DNA from: Streptomyces polyasparticus
GTDB taxonomy: Bacteria; Actinomycetota; Actinomycetes; Streptomycetales; Streptomycetaceae
NCBI RefSeq assembly: GCF_014493765.1
Contig: NZ_JACTVJ010000039.1
Location: forward strand, 1 to 43,076
Direction: 5' to 3'
DNA length: 43,076 nucleotides
Shown here: positions 1 through 7,932 of the stretch, piece after piece
How positions within the stretch are numbered: position 1 is the stretch's first letter
Layout of the letters: the number at the start of each line of letters is the position of its first letter
Made by a program: the position numbers and the translations under genes
Notes under the pieces: generated by a model
The model's database searches: none
Told to the model about the DNA's origin: nothing
What the model saw: only the letters and a program-made list of their open reading frames with translations

Positions 1-30
1 GGCCTCAGCCGACACGGTCACGTCTGTCAT
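1..30 (-). CDS. 5' end of a gene running off the left edge
   Basis: An ATG at 28-30 on the minus strand opens a frame reading MTDVTVSAEA up to the window edge. A purine-rich AGGAAG lies 9 bases upstream, which is good Shine-Dalgarno spacing for Streptomyces. Only ten codons are visible, so no function can be given. The next gene to the right is on the opposite strand, which makes 31-383 a probable divergent promoter region. The call rests on start and RBS alone. Confidence 0.45.
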   Translation of the reverse strand, partial: MTDVTVSAEA

Positions 31-383
31 CAGGTGTTACTTCCTGCTCGAAGATCCACCGTTGACCGTACAGACCCGCTCATGGCCGCACGCCGCGCAC
101 CCGACACCACCACCGGATGGCTTGCAGTCGCGCACCCGAACACCCCCACCCACCTCATCCACGCCCTGTGTGAGGCGCTCAGCGACCCCGCTCCCGTACC
201 CCGACCGGTGCCCGCGCCGCCCGGCACCACCATTACCCACCCGTGAACCCGGCATCCGCCACCACGGGGTTGAGGGCCCGCGACGATTGGCCGCCCACGC
301 GGCGCGGCGCGGGCCCTCATCCCGCCAGCGCCGCTCCTGCCCCGGCCGCATCGGCCCCATCTCAACCAGCCCAGGACGCAACG
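31..383. other. intergenic region, nothing recognised
   Basis: This stretch separates the partial minus-strand gene from the plus-strand gene starting near 384. Several long open frames cross it in different phases, but they overlap each other, lack ribosome binding sites and have Pro/Arg/Ala-biased compositions typical of antisense reading in GC-rich DNA. No repeat, hairpin or RNA gene was recognised. Confidence 0.4.
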
Positions 384-785
384 ATGGAACGCCGCCCCGC
401 ACTGCCCGACCCGGCCATGGTGGCGGCCGAGCAGCATGTCCCAGCACCGGGCACCCGTCTGCTCGTCGACCACCTCGACTGCGCTGACCCGCACACAGAG
501 CTCGCCGCCCGGCACCCTCCCGGCGACCGCGCACACCGCCTGGTCAGCGCCCTGCTACGCACCGCGGCCGAACTCGATGACGCCTACCGCGACGCCCGAC
601 AGGCCGGAACTCTCCTGCGCGAACGCCGATCACGCATCCACGACACCGAGGCTCCCATCCGTGACCCAGGCGTCCTGCAGACGGCGCACGACTTGGAACA
701 CGCCCTGCAACGCTGCGAGTCGACCGACACCGCCCTGGTGCGGCTGCTCGCCGTATATCTCGACCTCGTACGCGACGGTGCATAG
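384..785 (+). CDS. hypothetical helical protein
   Basis: This 133-residue protein matches no family I recognise. ATG 384 is chosen because AGGA sits 8 bases upstream. The frame is open back to 243, but that N-terminal extension is Pro/Ala-rich and looks non-coding. The C-terminal two thirds are rich in Leu, Ala, Arg, Asp and Glu with heptad-like spacing (around HRLVSALLRTAAELDDAY and LQTAHDLEHALQRCE), suggesting an alpha-helical, possibly coiled-coil protein. There is no signal peptide, membrane segment or cysteine pattern. Neighbours give no functional clue. Confidence 0.55.
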   Translation: MERRPALPDPAMVAAEQHVPAPGTRLLVDHLDCADPHTELAARHPPGDRAHRLVSALLRTAAELDDAYRDARQAGTLLRERRSRIHDTEAPIRDPGVLQTAHDLEHALQRCESTDTALVRLLAVYLDLVRDGA

Positions 786-949
786 CCCAAGGCAGCCCTC
801 CCCGCGAACAGCTGCTGATCAGAGGGCTCACCCGAAGTGCTGAACTCACTCGGCAGGCAGATCCCTCCAAGAAGGGCCCGGGTAGCCCAACAACATCAAC
901 AAGCCGACGCCGCTTGGCCCATCACACTTCTGGAAAGGGGGCGGGCGCC

Positions 950-1279
950 GTGTCCCGTCGCTCGATAGTCCTGCTGGCCGCCGCCTCCTGGCTGACCCTG
1001 GCCGCGGCGCCGGTCGCCGCTGAACCGCAGCCCGCGCCCGCCTCTCACACGGCCGTACGCGGGACCACCTGCACCGTCATCGTCGACTCGGCCGTCGTAC
1101 GGGACAAGCCGCGCACGAGCGCCACCGCACTCGGGGTCGTCCACTTCGGCGACATCTGCCACGTCCACGGACCGGCGAATGGCCGCTGGATCAAGGGCAC
1201 CTTCACCAGCCGAGCGCTCGCCGGCTACATCAGAGCCGACCTCGTCTCCCTCGGCACCGAAAACCTCACCCGCACCTGA
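950..1279 (+). CDS. secreted SH3-like domain protein
   Basis: This is a small exported protein of about 109 residues. The GTG at 950 is preferred over the TTG at 914 because a strong GGAAAGGGGG lies about 9 bases upstream and the signal peptide then starts correctly: basic SRRS, a hydrophobic stretch VLLAAASWLTLAAAP, then an Ala-rich cleavage region near VAAEP. The mature part contains a bacterial SH3-like pattern (VIVDSAVVRDKPRTSATALG followed by VHFGDICHVHG and WIKGTF), as in Streptomyces SH3 domain-containing secreted proteins thought to contact the cell wall or other proteins. Two cysteines (in GTTCTV and DICHV) could form a disulfide. The exact ligand is unknown. Confidence 0.7.
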   Translation: MSRRSIVLLAAASWLTLAAAPVAAEPQPAPASHTAVRGTTCTVIVDSAVVRDKPRTSATALGVVHFGDICHVHGPANGRWIKGTFTSRALAGYIRADLVSLGTENLTRT

Positions 1280-1691
1280 CCGTGCCACGAACGACGGCGC
1301 GGTCTCCCGAGCGTACCGCGGAGTAGTGCACCGCGTCCTTGGCGAACGCACGCGCGCCACGGTGTCCAAGAAGGAGGTGCTGTCGAGGCCGACCGCTCGG
1401 GCGATCAGCTCCTCCAGTGGCGGAACGGGTCGAGAGTGCTGACCTCCTGCAGTGGGCAGCGCGCGGGGAGCGAAGTTTCACGTTGGGCGATCAGGCCGTG
1501 GACTGATCGCCGATGCGAGACATGAGCGGGGTCACTCGGTGTGCTGAACCAAGTGCCGTTGAAGGTCCGTTGTGGAACACGCGGGTAGGCCACCGATACA
1601 TGCGGCTCACGACGAGGCACCCGACCGTTGCGGGACGGGGGAACCGTCAGGGTGTGGGCCGGTAACAGGGCGGACGAGGGGGAGGTGGTTG
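1280..1691. other. intergenic region with a possible gene remnant
   Basis: No intact gene is supported in these 412 bases. A plus-strand frame around 1300-1370 reads SRAYRGVVHRVLGERTRATV, which resembles the N-terminus of the next gene (HSPYRAAVHKVLVGARTQLR). A decayed partial copy of that gene may therefore sit here. The frame has no good start and diverges after about 25 codons. Confidence 0.3.
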
Positions 1692-2126
1692 ATGGCCATG
1701 AAACTGCCGGAGACCGTTCACAGCCCGTATCGCGCGGCGGTGCACAAAGTCCTGGTCGGGGCGCGCACCCAACTGCGAGCCTGCGCGGACAGCGGCACCA
1801 GTCAGGGCGATGTCCCCGGCCTCGAAGCGCTCCTCGCGCAGGAAGCCGGCCTCGCGGACACATCGCTCGCGGACCCTCAGCCTCGACCGGGCGTCTGGGC
1901 CGTACGAGAAGCCGCGCGACTGCTCCTGTCGTACGCGGACCTTGAACACCCGGCGCGCATGACGGACAGCAGATTACTGAGCCGCTTGAGGACACTGGAC
2001 GAGTTGCCGCTCCAGCGACGCATCGAGCTCGTCGCGGATGCCGCCGAGCGCACCCGGGCGCGGTCGGTGACCACCGTGCACCTGCCGCCACCGCCCCTCC
2101 CATCGGGTGGTCAACAACCGTTGTGA
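1692..2126 (+). CDS. hypothetical protein
   Basis: This is a 144-residue protein of unknown function. ATG 1692 is chosen because GGAGG ends 7 bases upstream; the open frame extends to 1572 but that segment has no RBS. The sequence is mostly helical: YRAAVHKVLVGARTQLRACA, then LEALLAQEAGLADTSL, VREAARLLLSYADLEHP and LPLQRRIELVADAAERTRAR, with a Pro-rich tail. There are no membrane segments or recognised motifs. It converges with the GIY-YIG gene. A partial look-alike lies just upstream near 1300. Confidence 0.6.
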   Translation: MAMKLPETVHSPYRAAVHKVLVGARTQLRACADSGTSQGDVPGLEALLAQEAGLADTSLADPQPRPGVWAVREAARLLLSYADLEHPARMTDSRLLSRLRTLDELPLQRRIELVADAAERTRARSVTTVHLPPPPLPSGGQQPL

Positions 2127-2205
2127 CGCGTGGAGAACAGCGGACTGCAGCAGGATGCCGATGGCTTCGCCATGCACCTCCTGACGGCTCACCGCATGCA
2201 GAGGA

Positions 2206-3069
2206 TCAGATGGTGAGGGGCCCCGACGCCGGCTCCACGAGGTCGAACTGGTGGGCACGCACACTGCCGAAACGTCGATCGCCGGAGTCGCGGAGAGGGC
2301 CGAAGTCGTACGCATCGATCAGCCGTCCGCGCAGGTGAGCCGCGTTGACAGTCTTCGTCGACGCCGGAACACGGCATAGACCACCACTCTCCAGCTCGGC
2401 CTTGGCCCAGGCCGACTTGGGTACGCGTACCGAGCCCCAGACCCAGCGGCGGCTGATCGGGCCGGTGACGCCGATGATGAGTCCGGGAGGCGTGCCCTCG
2501 CCGGCCTGCCAGGACTTGATGTACCGGTGGATCTGCCACCAGCCGACGATGCGCTCGTAGACCTCCTTGTCCGGCAGATGCAGCCGAGGCATCGCCCCTG
2601 GACGCTGGTCGAACTCGTTGTTGAAGTCGGCAGTGCTGATGAGGACGACCAGCGCACCGCCGAGTTCCGCAATGTCATCGCGCGTAAGCGGCGGCTTGTA
2701 CGCGGACTTGGCGAGCGCGGCCGGTAGACCGAGCGGGGCGAAGTGGCGGCGATGGCCATGTACCCGGTTGAAGATCCCGGAACCGTTGCGTTCGGCCGGG
2801 TTGCTCCAGAAAGTTGAGATCAGTGCGGCTTCGACCGCGAACGACTGCTGCTCGTCGTCGCACGGGAAGAGCTCCACGATCGGAGCCATGCGTCGCTTGT
2901 GGAGGCGCTCAATCCACTCAGCAAACTCAGGATTGTGCGAGCCGTCACGATGCTTCTCCACCCGGTTGCGGACGCCTTTTCCTATGTATCGGACCTCCCG
3001 GGTTTCCGGGTCCCTGTAGAGGTAGACGTAGTACTCGGCACTGGAGTCGTTCGATTCGGTGATCGTCAC
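2206..3069 (-). CDS. GIY-YIG family endonuclease-like protein
   Basis: This 287-residue protein has an N-terminal GIY-YIG nuclease-like domain. YYVYLYRDP (residues 13-21) supplies the first strand, RYIGKG (27-32) the YIG element, followed by basic RNRVEKH (34-40) and a glutamate in AVEAALI (about residue 80), which fits the metal-binding Glu of the family. This resembles the LEM3-like branch, which cuts DNA. The remaining 190 residues are not recognised; they contain aromatic-rich blocks (VGWWQIHRYIKSW, SRRWVWGSVRV) and may be a target-binding domain. The start is the GTG at 3067-3069, where the conserved-looking sequence begins. No strong RBS is seen, so an upstream start is possible. It stands alone and converges with the gene on its left. 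Confidence 0.65.
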   Translation of the reverse strand: MTITESNDSSAEYYVYLYRDPETREVRYIGKGVRNRVEKHRDGSHNPEFAEWIERLHKRRMAPIVELFPCDDEQQSFAVEAALISTFWSNPAERNGSGIFNRVHGHRRHFAPLGLPAALAKSAYKPPLTRDDIAELGGALVVLISTADFNNEFDQRPGAMPRLHLPDKEVYERIVGWWQIHRYIKSWQAGEGTPPGLIIGVTGPISRRWVWGSVRVPKSAWAKAELESGGLCRVPASTKTVNAAHLRGRLIDAYDFGPLRDSGDRRFGSVRAHQFDLVEPASGPLTI

Positions 3070-3187
3070 GGCGGCAGCGTACGGACGTGAGGCCCCGTTG
3101 ACGAGGGGAGGAAGCGGATGATCCAGGCGTGAGTTGGAGGAGTGGTGTCCCGCCACTACACCAGGGGGTAGATGCGGCGAGGGGAAT

Positions 3188-3496
3188 TCACCTGCCGCAT
3201 GGTGACCGTGGCGCCGAACAGGACTGAGGGCTACGGGGGGCTGGCCAGCTGTGCGTGCAGCTGACTTGGGAATGGATGATGCTGAAGTCCTGGTCGAGGC
3301 GCTGCAGGGCGGGCGCAGCCCGGTGCCGCAGGGCCACGGGGTCCACGCCCTCGGGGACACGGTGGGTTTCGAACGTGGGGTCTTACACGACGCCTGCGTC
3401 CTCGAGAACCGTGGCGGTCTCGTCACCGTACGGGCCGTCCACGATCCAGCCGCGTTCCGGGTGCTCGCCGACAAGCAATGACTTCCTCGTCGGCAT
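3188..3496 (-). pseudogene. small gene interrupted by an in-frame TAA
   Basis: On the minus strand an ATG at 3494-3496 opens 37 codons (MPTRKSLLVGEHPERGWIVD and so on) ending at TAA 3383-3385. The same frame continues past the stop with protein-like sequence (FETHRVPEGVDPVALRHR, then APALQRLDQDFSI) to a TGA at 3188-3190. Codon usage stays coding-like on both sides, so a nonsense mutation in a gene of about 100 codons is a reasonable reading. The start lies 5 bases after the stop of the upstream gene, suggesting a two-gene operon. No family recognised. Alternatively, only the 37-residue peptide is made. Confidence 0.35.
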
Positions 3497-3501
3497 CGGG
3501 C

Positions 3502-3768
3502 TCACGGTCGGTACAGGTTCCAGCCTTCGGCGACATTGCGCCTCTCGGCCTCCGCTGTGGTGCGCAGAACGGTGTCGCCGATGATGCGCTGGACCAGGTC
3601 GCCGGCGTGCTCGCCCAGTCCGGCCTGCCGAGCGGCGAAGGAGCACAGTTCCCTGATGCCCGACTCGCCGTACTCGGTGATCCAGGCGTCCAGGGTCAAC
3701 TCGCCACCGACGTTGGCCCGATAGTCCGCGCGGTCACGCCGCTGTACGGCAGCGATCACCGCCATCAC
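3502..3768 (-). CDS. hypothetical protein, start codon possibly lost
   Basis: The 88-residue frame starts at a GTG (3766-3768) without a ribosome binding site. Coding-like sequence continues upstream in the same frame for another 29 codons (IHPADANPDLTHLHAEAAR and on) up to an ATC at 3853-3855, which is preceded at ideal spacing by GGAG. The natural start may therefore have been an ATG or GTG now mutated to ATC, leaving a gene that is silent or poorly translated. The protein is soluble and mostly helical, with LDAWITEYGESGIRELC in the middle. No family recognised. The gene is followed 5 bases later by the interrupted small gene. Confidence 0.45.
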   Translation of the reverse strand: MMAVIAAVQRRDRADYRANVGGELTLDAWITEYGESGIRELCSFAARQAGLGEHAGDLVQRIIGDTVLRTTAEAERRNVAEGWNLYRP

Positions 3769-3969
3769 ATGCTCGATCGCGGGGGCGGAGATCCCGTGTC
3801 GGGCCGCCTCAGCATGGAGATGAGTGAGGTCGGGGTTGGCGTCAGCCGGGTGGATGGTGACTCCGATTCATCGGTACGGCGTGCTGGTCGTAAGAGTGCT
3901 GACACCACGATAGATGCGCCGCCCGCGGACGAGCAGGGCGGTGGCCGACCTTCGCAGATTGGCGGTGCG

Positions 3970-4013
3970 GCCGGACCGGGCCGGCCCTCAGTTGGGAACC
4001 GGCCCGGTCCGGC
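3970..4013 (-). terminator. perfect stem-loop after the winged-helix gene
   Basis: Arms 3970-3984 and 3999-4013 are perfect 15-bp inverted repeats (GCCGGACCGGGCCGG and its complement) around a 14-base loop. The structure begins 10 bases past the stop codon of the minus-strand gene ending at 4023. It probably ends the conjugation operon transcript. No long T-run follows, as is usual in Streptomyces. Confidence 0.75.
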
Positions 4014-4022
4014 GGTGCCTGC

Positions 4023-4790
4023 TCAGCCCTGCTTCACAGCGGCAGCCAGCCGGTACGTACGGGGCCGATCGGAGACCTGCTCGGCCATCCCCTGTCCTGT
4101 CAGCGTGACCAGCGAATTCGCGATGGCGCCCGAGGACTTACCGATGACGCGGCTGAGCCGGGTGGCAGTGAACGCCTCGGTGGGGTGGGCGGTCAGGTGG
4201 TCGATGACCAGCTGCCGAAGAGCCCCAGGGGCGAGCCGCTTCTTTTCACCCGCTACCTCCGCCTCCGGGGACGCCTGTGGGCTGCCGGAGTCCGGAGCGC
4301 CGGGTGCGCTCGTGTCGGCGACTCCGCTGTCCGGGTCTGCGGGCGTGCTGTTGGTGAAGGTGGATTCGGCTGACGGGGGCACGGTGGTGTCGCCCTGAGC
4401 CGACGGGCCGATGGCGGGCTCGGGTTCGAGTTCCGCACCGGTCGGCACATCGTCACCCTCGTCTGCGCGATCAGCGGTCGTTCCCGGTTCGTCGGCCGGG
4501 GCGGGTGCGGGCCGCCAACGGTCAGGAACGCGGCGGGCACCTTCGTGGCCACCACGGGTGCGGACCGCCAGGCCGTGCTCTTCCAGAGTGACCAGGGCCT
4601 TGCCGGTTGCGGAGCGGCTGATGCCGGCGGCCAGGGCGAGTTCGGCGGTGGTGGCCGCGCCGGTGACGGCCGCGAGTTCGGTGTAGATCGCGGCCGGGAT
4701 GCCAGTGAGGCCGGTGAGCGGCTGCGGGTCGGGGACGGCGCGCAGGGCCCGTACGGTGCGGTCGGGCTCGTTGTTGTCGGTGTGGGACAT
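4023..4790 (-). CDS. double winged-helix DNA-binding protein, MarR-like
   Basis: This 255-residue protein has a helix-turn-helix fold at each end. The first (about 30-85) reads LTGIPAAIYTELAAVTG, TTAELALAAGISRSATGKAL, ending in a wing-like GLAVRTRGGHEGARR. The second (about 185-250) reads GALRQLVIDHLTAHPTEAFT, ATRLSRVIGKSSGAIANSL. Between them lies an acidic, Pro/Ser/Thr-rich linker of about 90 residues, probably disordered. The ATG at 4790 has GAGG 6 bases upstream; the frame is open to 5006 but the extension lacks an RBS. As the last gene of the conjugation block, it probably regulates transfer or binds element DNA. The repeated, tethered arrangement suggests it can bridge two sites. Confidence 0.7.
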   Translation of the reverse strand: MSHTDNNEPDRTVRALRAVPDPQPLTGLTGIPAAIYTELAAVTGAATTAELALAAGISRSATGKALVTLEEHGLAVRTRGGHEGARRVPDRWRPAPAPADEPGTTADRADEGDDVPTGAELEPEPAIGPSAQGDTTVPPSAESTFTNSTPADPDSGVADTSAPGAPDSGSPQASPEAEVAGEKKRLAPGALRQLVIDHLTAHPTEAFTATRLSRVIGKSSGAIANSLVTLTGQGMAEQVSDRPRTYRLAAAVKQG

Positions 4791-5057
4791 GGGAAACCTC
4801 GATCTCTGGTTGTGGAGAGGGATGTTGAGGTCCCCGGCCGGGGTGCGGCCGACGATCACGCCGGTCGCGGGTGTTCGGGCGGGTGCGTGCGCAGCGCAGG
4901 ATTCCCGGCCGAACGCGGCCTGCCGACGCGTGGGTTCACCGATGCGTGGCCCGGGCCGATCGGCCGCTTGGCGACCATCGACGCTCTCTAACGTTGGGTC
5001 TGTCAAGCGGGTCGTCCGATCGGATCCGCGCGGCGTGAAGAGAGCGGTCGGTGCTGG

Positions 5058-5972
5058 TCAGGAGCGCACGGGGCGATTGGCGGCGTGGTGGGTGAGGAGC
5101 TGGTCGTGGAGCTGGCGGGCGCGGTCGGGGCCGATGTGCAGATCGCGGCGCAGTCGCCATACGCTCACCGATCTGCCGGTCGCTGACCGTACGGATGCGT
5201 CCAGGGCGAGAGCCCGCTCCCACACGTCGCCCACTGGCGGGCGCTGCGCAACGCCCTGGCCCACGGGGGCCGATGGGGCCATGTTCGGCGCGCTGTCGGC
5301 CGCGACGGGCCCCAGCTGGCGCAAGACTGTGTCGGGTGTCGGTGGCGCGGGCGTGAACAGCCCAGATTCTGGGGTCGATTCAGCGGCTGCATCCGGCCGA
5401 TCGCTGATCGAGGCGTGATGGCGTACGGGCAACGAGCCTGCGGCTGGAGCGGCGCCGGGCGCGGTCAGTTGGTCAGGGAGCGGATCGGTAGACGCGAGCG
5501 GATCGGCCGGTTCGGATTGGCCGCTCGCCTGGAGGAGCGGCGCAGCGGCTCGGCGATACGCGGCGATCGTCTCCGTGACGAGGACGAGCAGCAGCGTTGG
5601 TGTGGCGTGCAGGACCACACCCGCCAGATCGGCGTCGGCGGGCCAGCCGATCCGGCCGGTCGGCCACAGCGAGGGCCACACGTTCATCAAGGTCGCCACG
5701 GTGCCGGTGAACCAGCGCAACGCGGTCGACCAGCCGGACGGGCGTACACCCCAGGCGGCAAGCCGGGCCTCGCCATAGAGCGCCACTACCAGCCCCAGGG
5801 CCAGCATCGGGTCCAGGAGGCCGGCGATCGGCCACGGCACGCCCCGACTGACCGCGAAGAGCGTCACATTGATCGCCGTCGACACCAGTGCCAGCACTGC
5901 CACCGCGGACAGCGCGCGGGTCAAGATGAGCAGGAACCGGCGCGCCTCCTCCGGCGTGGGCCGGCTGTTCAT
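5058..5972 (-). CDS. SpdB-like / DUF2637-type membrane protein
   Basis: This 304-residue protein has an N-terminal membrane half with about four hydrophobic segments (residues 14-42, 50-68, 85-105 and 117-137; for example ALSAVAVLALVSTAINVTLF and LAGVVLHATPTLLLVLVTE). The C-terminal half is cytoplasmic, Pro/Ala-rich, and ends in an HTH-like segment (SVWRLRRDLHIGPDRARQL). This is the architecture of Streptomyces spread (Spd) and DUF2637 proteins on plasmids and integrative elements, which help spread of the element within the recipient mycelium. Its start overlaps the stop of the upstream lytic enzyme gene by 4 bp (ATGA), so translation is coupled. Confidence 0.72.
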   Translation of the reverse strand: MNSRPTPEEARRFLLILTRALSAVAVLALVSTAINVTLFAVSRGVPWPIAGLLDPMLALGLVVALYGEARLAAWGVRPSGWSTALRWFTGTVATLMNVWPSLWPTGRIGWPADADLAGVVLHATPTLLLVLVTETIAAYRRAAAPLLQASGQSEPADPLASTDPLPDQLTAPGAAPAAGSLPVRHHASISDRPDAAAESTPESGLFTPAPPTPDTVLRQLGPVAADSAPNMAPSAPVGQGVAQRPPVGDVWERALALDASVRSATGRSVSVWRLRRDLHIGPDRARQLHDQLLTHHAANRPVRS

Positions 5973-6913
5973 CGCCCCGCCTTCTTCTGGGCGGCGGAGG
6001 GCCTGGTGGCGCCGCGGAAATCCGGCCGCGATGAGAGGTCGACGGTGCGTTCCCTGACGTGTGCGCCTGGCCGGGGCGCGTCGATCATGCGTCCCTGGCC
6101 TGCGTAGATCCCGACGTGAGTGATGTTGCGCGGGCTGCTGCCGAAGAACAGCAAGTCTCCTGCGGCCGGTGGGGTACCGCGGCGCAGGTGCGGTCCGTGG
6201 TCGTACTGGGCCTGGGCGACGCGGGGAATGCTGACACCGGCGGAGCGATAGGCAGCCTGGGTCAGGCCCGAGCAGTCGAAACCGCCCTCACGTGGTCCGT
6301 CCCCGCCCCATACGTACGGGGTGCCGAGTTGGGCGCGGGCGAAGGCTACTGCCTTGGCAGCGGCGCCACTTGGGGCCGGAGAGGCAGATGCGTAGGCGGC
6401 CGCCTGCTTGAGGACTTTGCGTACGTACCAATCTGCATGATTGTAGTGCCAGATAGCCTTTTTGAGGTTTTTGCCGTTCTTGGCTCCATTGGAGCAGAGG
6501 AGACGGGCGGCGGCATAGACCGCGTCGACCGGGTCCCAGGGTGTCGGCGGACGCTTTCCCCCTGGTGGGACGGGGTACGCGTACGCCCGAAAGGTAGTCG
6601 GGAGAAATTGCATAGGTCCCACTGCTCCCGCCGAGGACACCATGGTCGGATGCCGTGCGTGATCCGTTTCGACCTTGCCGATCGCCGCCAGGATGGTCCA
6701 CGACAGGCCGGGGCATTCGGGTGCCGCGCGCTGGTAGAGCGCGAGGTAGTAGCGGGGGATGTCGGCGAGGGCGTGCTTGCTCGGCGTATCCGATGAACTG
6801 CCCCCTCCGGGGGTGAGCGAGCCGAGGAATGCGGCGACGATCAAGGCGGCGAGCAGGGGCAGTGCAACGAGCGTGCAGCCGACCGCGCCCGCGGTCTTGG
6901 CGAGCGCACTCAT
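5969..6913 (-). CDS. lytic transglycosylase plus NlpC/P60 endopeptidase
   Basis: This 314-residue cell-wall enzyme opens peptidoglycan so the transfer channel can pass. Residues 9-31 form a membrane anchor (VGCTLVALPLLAALIVAAFL). Residues 50-170 are an SLT/lysozyme-like domain with catalytic Glu82 in AAIGKVETDHARH and the GPMQFLPTTF motif. Residues 185-300 are an NlpC/P60 domain with Cys214 in GGFDCSGLTQAAY and His266 in NITHVGIYAG; this domain would cut peptide stems. It is equivalent to VirB1 proteins of type IV secretion and to the two-domain hydrolases of Gram-positive conjugative elements. Its ends overlap the neighbouring genes by 4 bp on both sides. Confidence 0.88.
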   Translation of the reverse strand: MSALAKTAGAVGCTLVALPLLAALIVAAFLGSLTPGGGSSSDTPSKHALADIPRYYLALYQRAAPECPGLSWTILAAIGKVETDHARHPTMVSSAGAVGPMQFLPTTFRAYAYPVPPGGKRPPTPWDPVDAVYAAARLLCSNGAKNGKNLKKAIWHYNHADWYVRKVLKQAAAYASASPAPSGAAAKAVAFARAQLGTPYVWGGDGPREGGFDCSGLTQAAYRSAGVSIPRVAQAQYDHGPHLRRGTPPAAGDLLFFGSSPRNITHVGIYAGQGRMIDAPRPGAHVRERTVDLSSRPDFRGATRPSAAQKKAGR

Positions 6914-7905
6914 GGCCCGCTCGCAGGCGACGGGGGAAGGGGCGGGACGGGCAGGGTGAGGACGGTGTCGGCGTCGGTCACCTCCAGGCCGGTCGCCTCG
7001 GTGAGGTCAGGCCAGACGCCGGCGAGTTCGGTGAGCGTGCTGCGATGGGCTCCCGGGGCGAGGGGGGTCCACCAGCGGGCCCACGGGGTGTCGGTGGTGA
7101 AGTCGAGTGACGAGGTGGCGATATGCAGGTTCAACTCGTGGGCGGTGTTCGCCAGTCGGCGCCGTAGGGCGAGGTCGCGCGATTGGGTGCGGGTGAGCAG
7201 GAGGAGCGCGGGGCGGGTGCCGGTTGTGGTGGTGAAGGCGGCGTAGCCGGCGAGTTTGGCTTCGACGCGGGCGAGGGTCTGGCTGCCGGTGTCGTACTCG
7301 AGGAAGAACGGCAGGACTCGGTCGCCCTCGCACCAGTGGGCATACGCGTCGGGGCGAATGATGTCGCCCCAGCGCCGCGCGCAGGACTGCTCGGACAGCC
7401 ATACCTGCACGCCCGCGCTGGGGGCGGTGTGGGTGCGAGCGGTGAGGCGGACGAGGAAGTCGTTGACGCCGAGGTCGTGCCCCAGCGAGGGCGAGTAGGC
7501 GATGCGGCCGGTGGAGGTGGGGCGCCAGCCGGTGACCGCCACATCGAGGCCGGCGTGCGCGGCGAGCAGAGCCGCGCCGGCGGGCCCGAGGGTGTAGTGC
7601 TCGGGGGCGGAGCCGGTCTGGTGGAGCGGGCGGAAGGAGTCCACTACGCCGAGCTGGTGCAGCGTGCGCAGACGGCGTTGGGCCGAGCGCAGGCCGGTGA
7701 AGGCGAGGTGGGCGATATGGGTGGCGGTCAGGACGCGGTGTTCGTGCAGCATGCGGATGAGCCACAGATCGCGGACGGTCAGACGGCCGGTGAGCGCGAC
7801 GATGTCCGTACGTCGTCCGGCAGAGGCGGGACGGGAACGGGTGGTGGCGGCGCGGGCGGTGTAGCGGGAGCCGGGGCCGTTGGAGGGGCGTGGAAGTGCA
7901 GGCAT
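6910..7905 (-). CDS. replication-relaxation family protein
   Basis: This 331-residue protein fits the Replic_Relax family of actinobacterial and Gram-positive mobile elements. Residues 38-95 form a winged helix (LTVRDLWLIRMLHEHRVLTA, then ATHIAHLAFTGLRSAQRRLR) and a wing ending GVVDSFRP. The rest is a mixed domain containing RPDAYAHWCEGDRVLPFFLE, YDTGSQTLARVEAKL and RPALLLLTRTQSRDLALRR. These match the D-x(n)-E-Y-D-x-G-(S/T) and E-x-K pattern usual in the family, which is related to restriction-endonuclease-like folds. Members act in plasmid replication or DNA processing at transfer. The gene sits between the coupling ATPase and the lytic enzyme. It might substitute in part for a missing relaxase, but that is inference. 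Confidence 0.75.
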   Translation of the reverse strand: MPALPRPSNGPGSRYTARAATTRSRPASAGRRTDIVALTGRLTVRDLWLIRMLHEHRVLTATHIAHLAFTGLRSAQRRLRTLHQLGVVDSFRPLHQTGSAPEHYTLGPAGAALLAAHAGLDVAVTGWRPTSTGRIAYSPSLGHDLGVNDFLVRLTARTHTAPSAGVQVWLSEQSCARRWGDIIRPDAYAHWCEGDRVLPFFLEYDTGSQTLARVEAKLAGYAAFTTTTGTRPALLLLTRTQSRDLALRRRLANTAHELNLHIATSSLDFTTDTPWARWWTPLAPGAHRSTLTELAGVWPDLTEATGLEVTDADTVLTLPVPPLPPSPASGP

Positions 7906-7932
7906 GTCATGTCACCACCAAGGGGAGGGCGG

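Noticed and set aside
2127-2205. Terminator hairpin between the convergent genes
   Set aside because: Only a short ATGGC-TTC-GCCAT stem was seen, which is too weak to call.
3478-4398. A 306-codon plus-strand open frame
   Set aside because: It crosses a perfect terminator-like stem-loop and the winged-helix gene on the other strand; Gly/Ala/Ser-rich without protein motifs.
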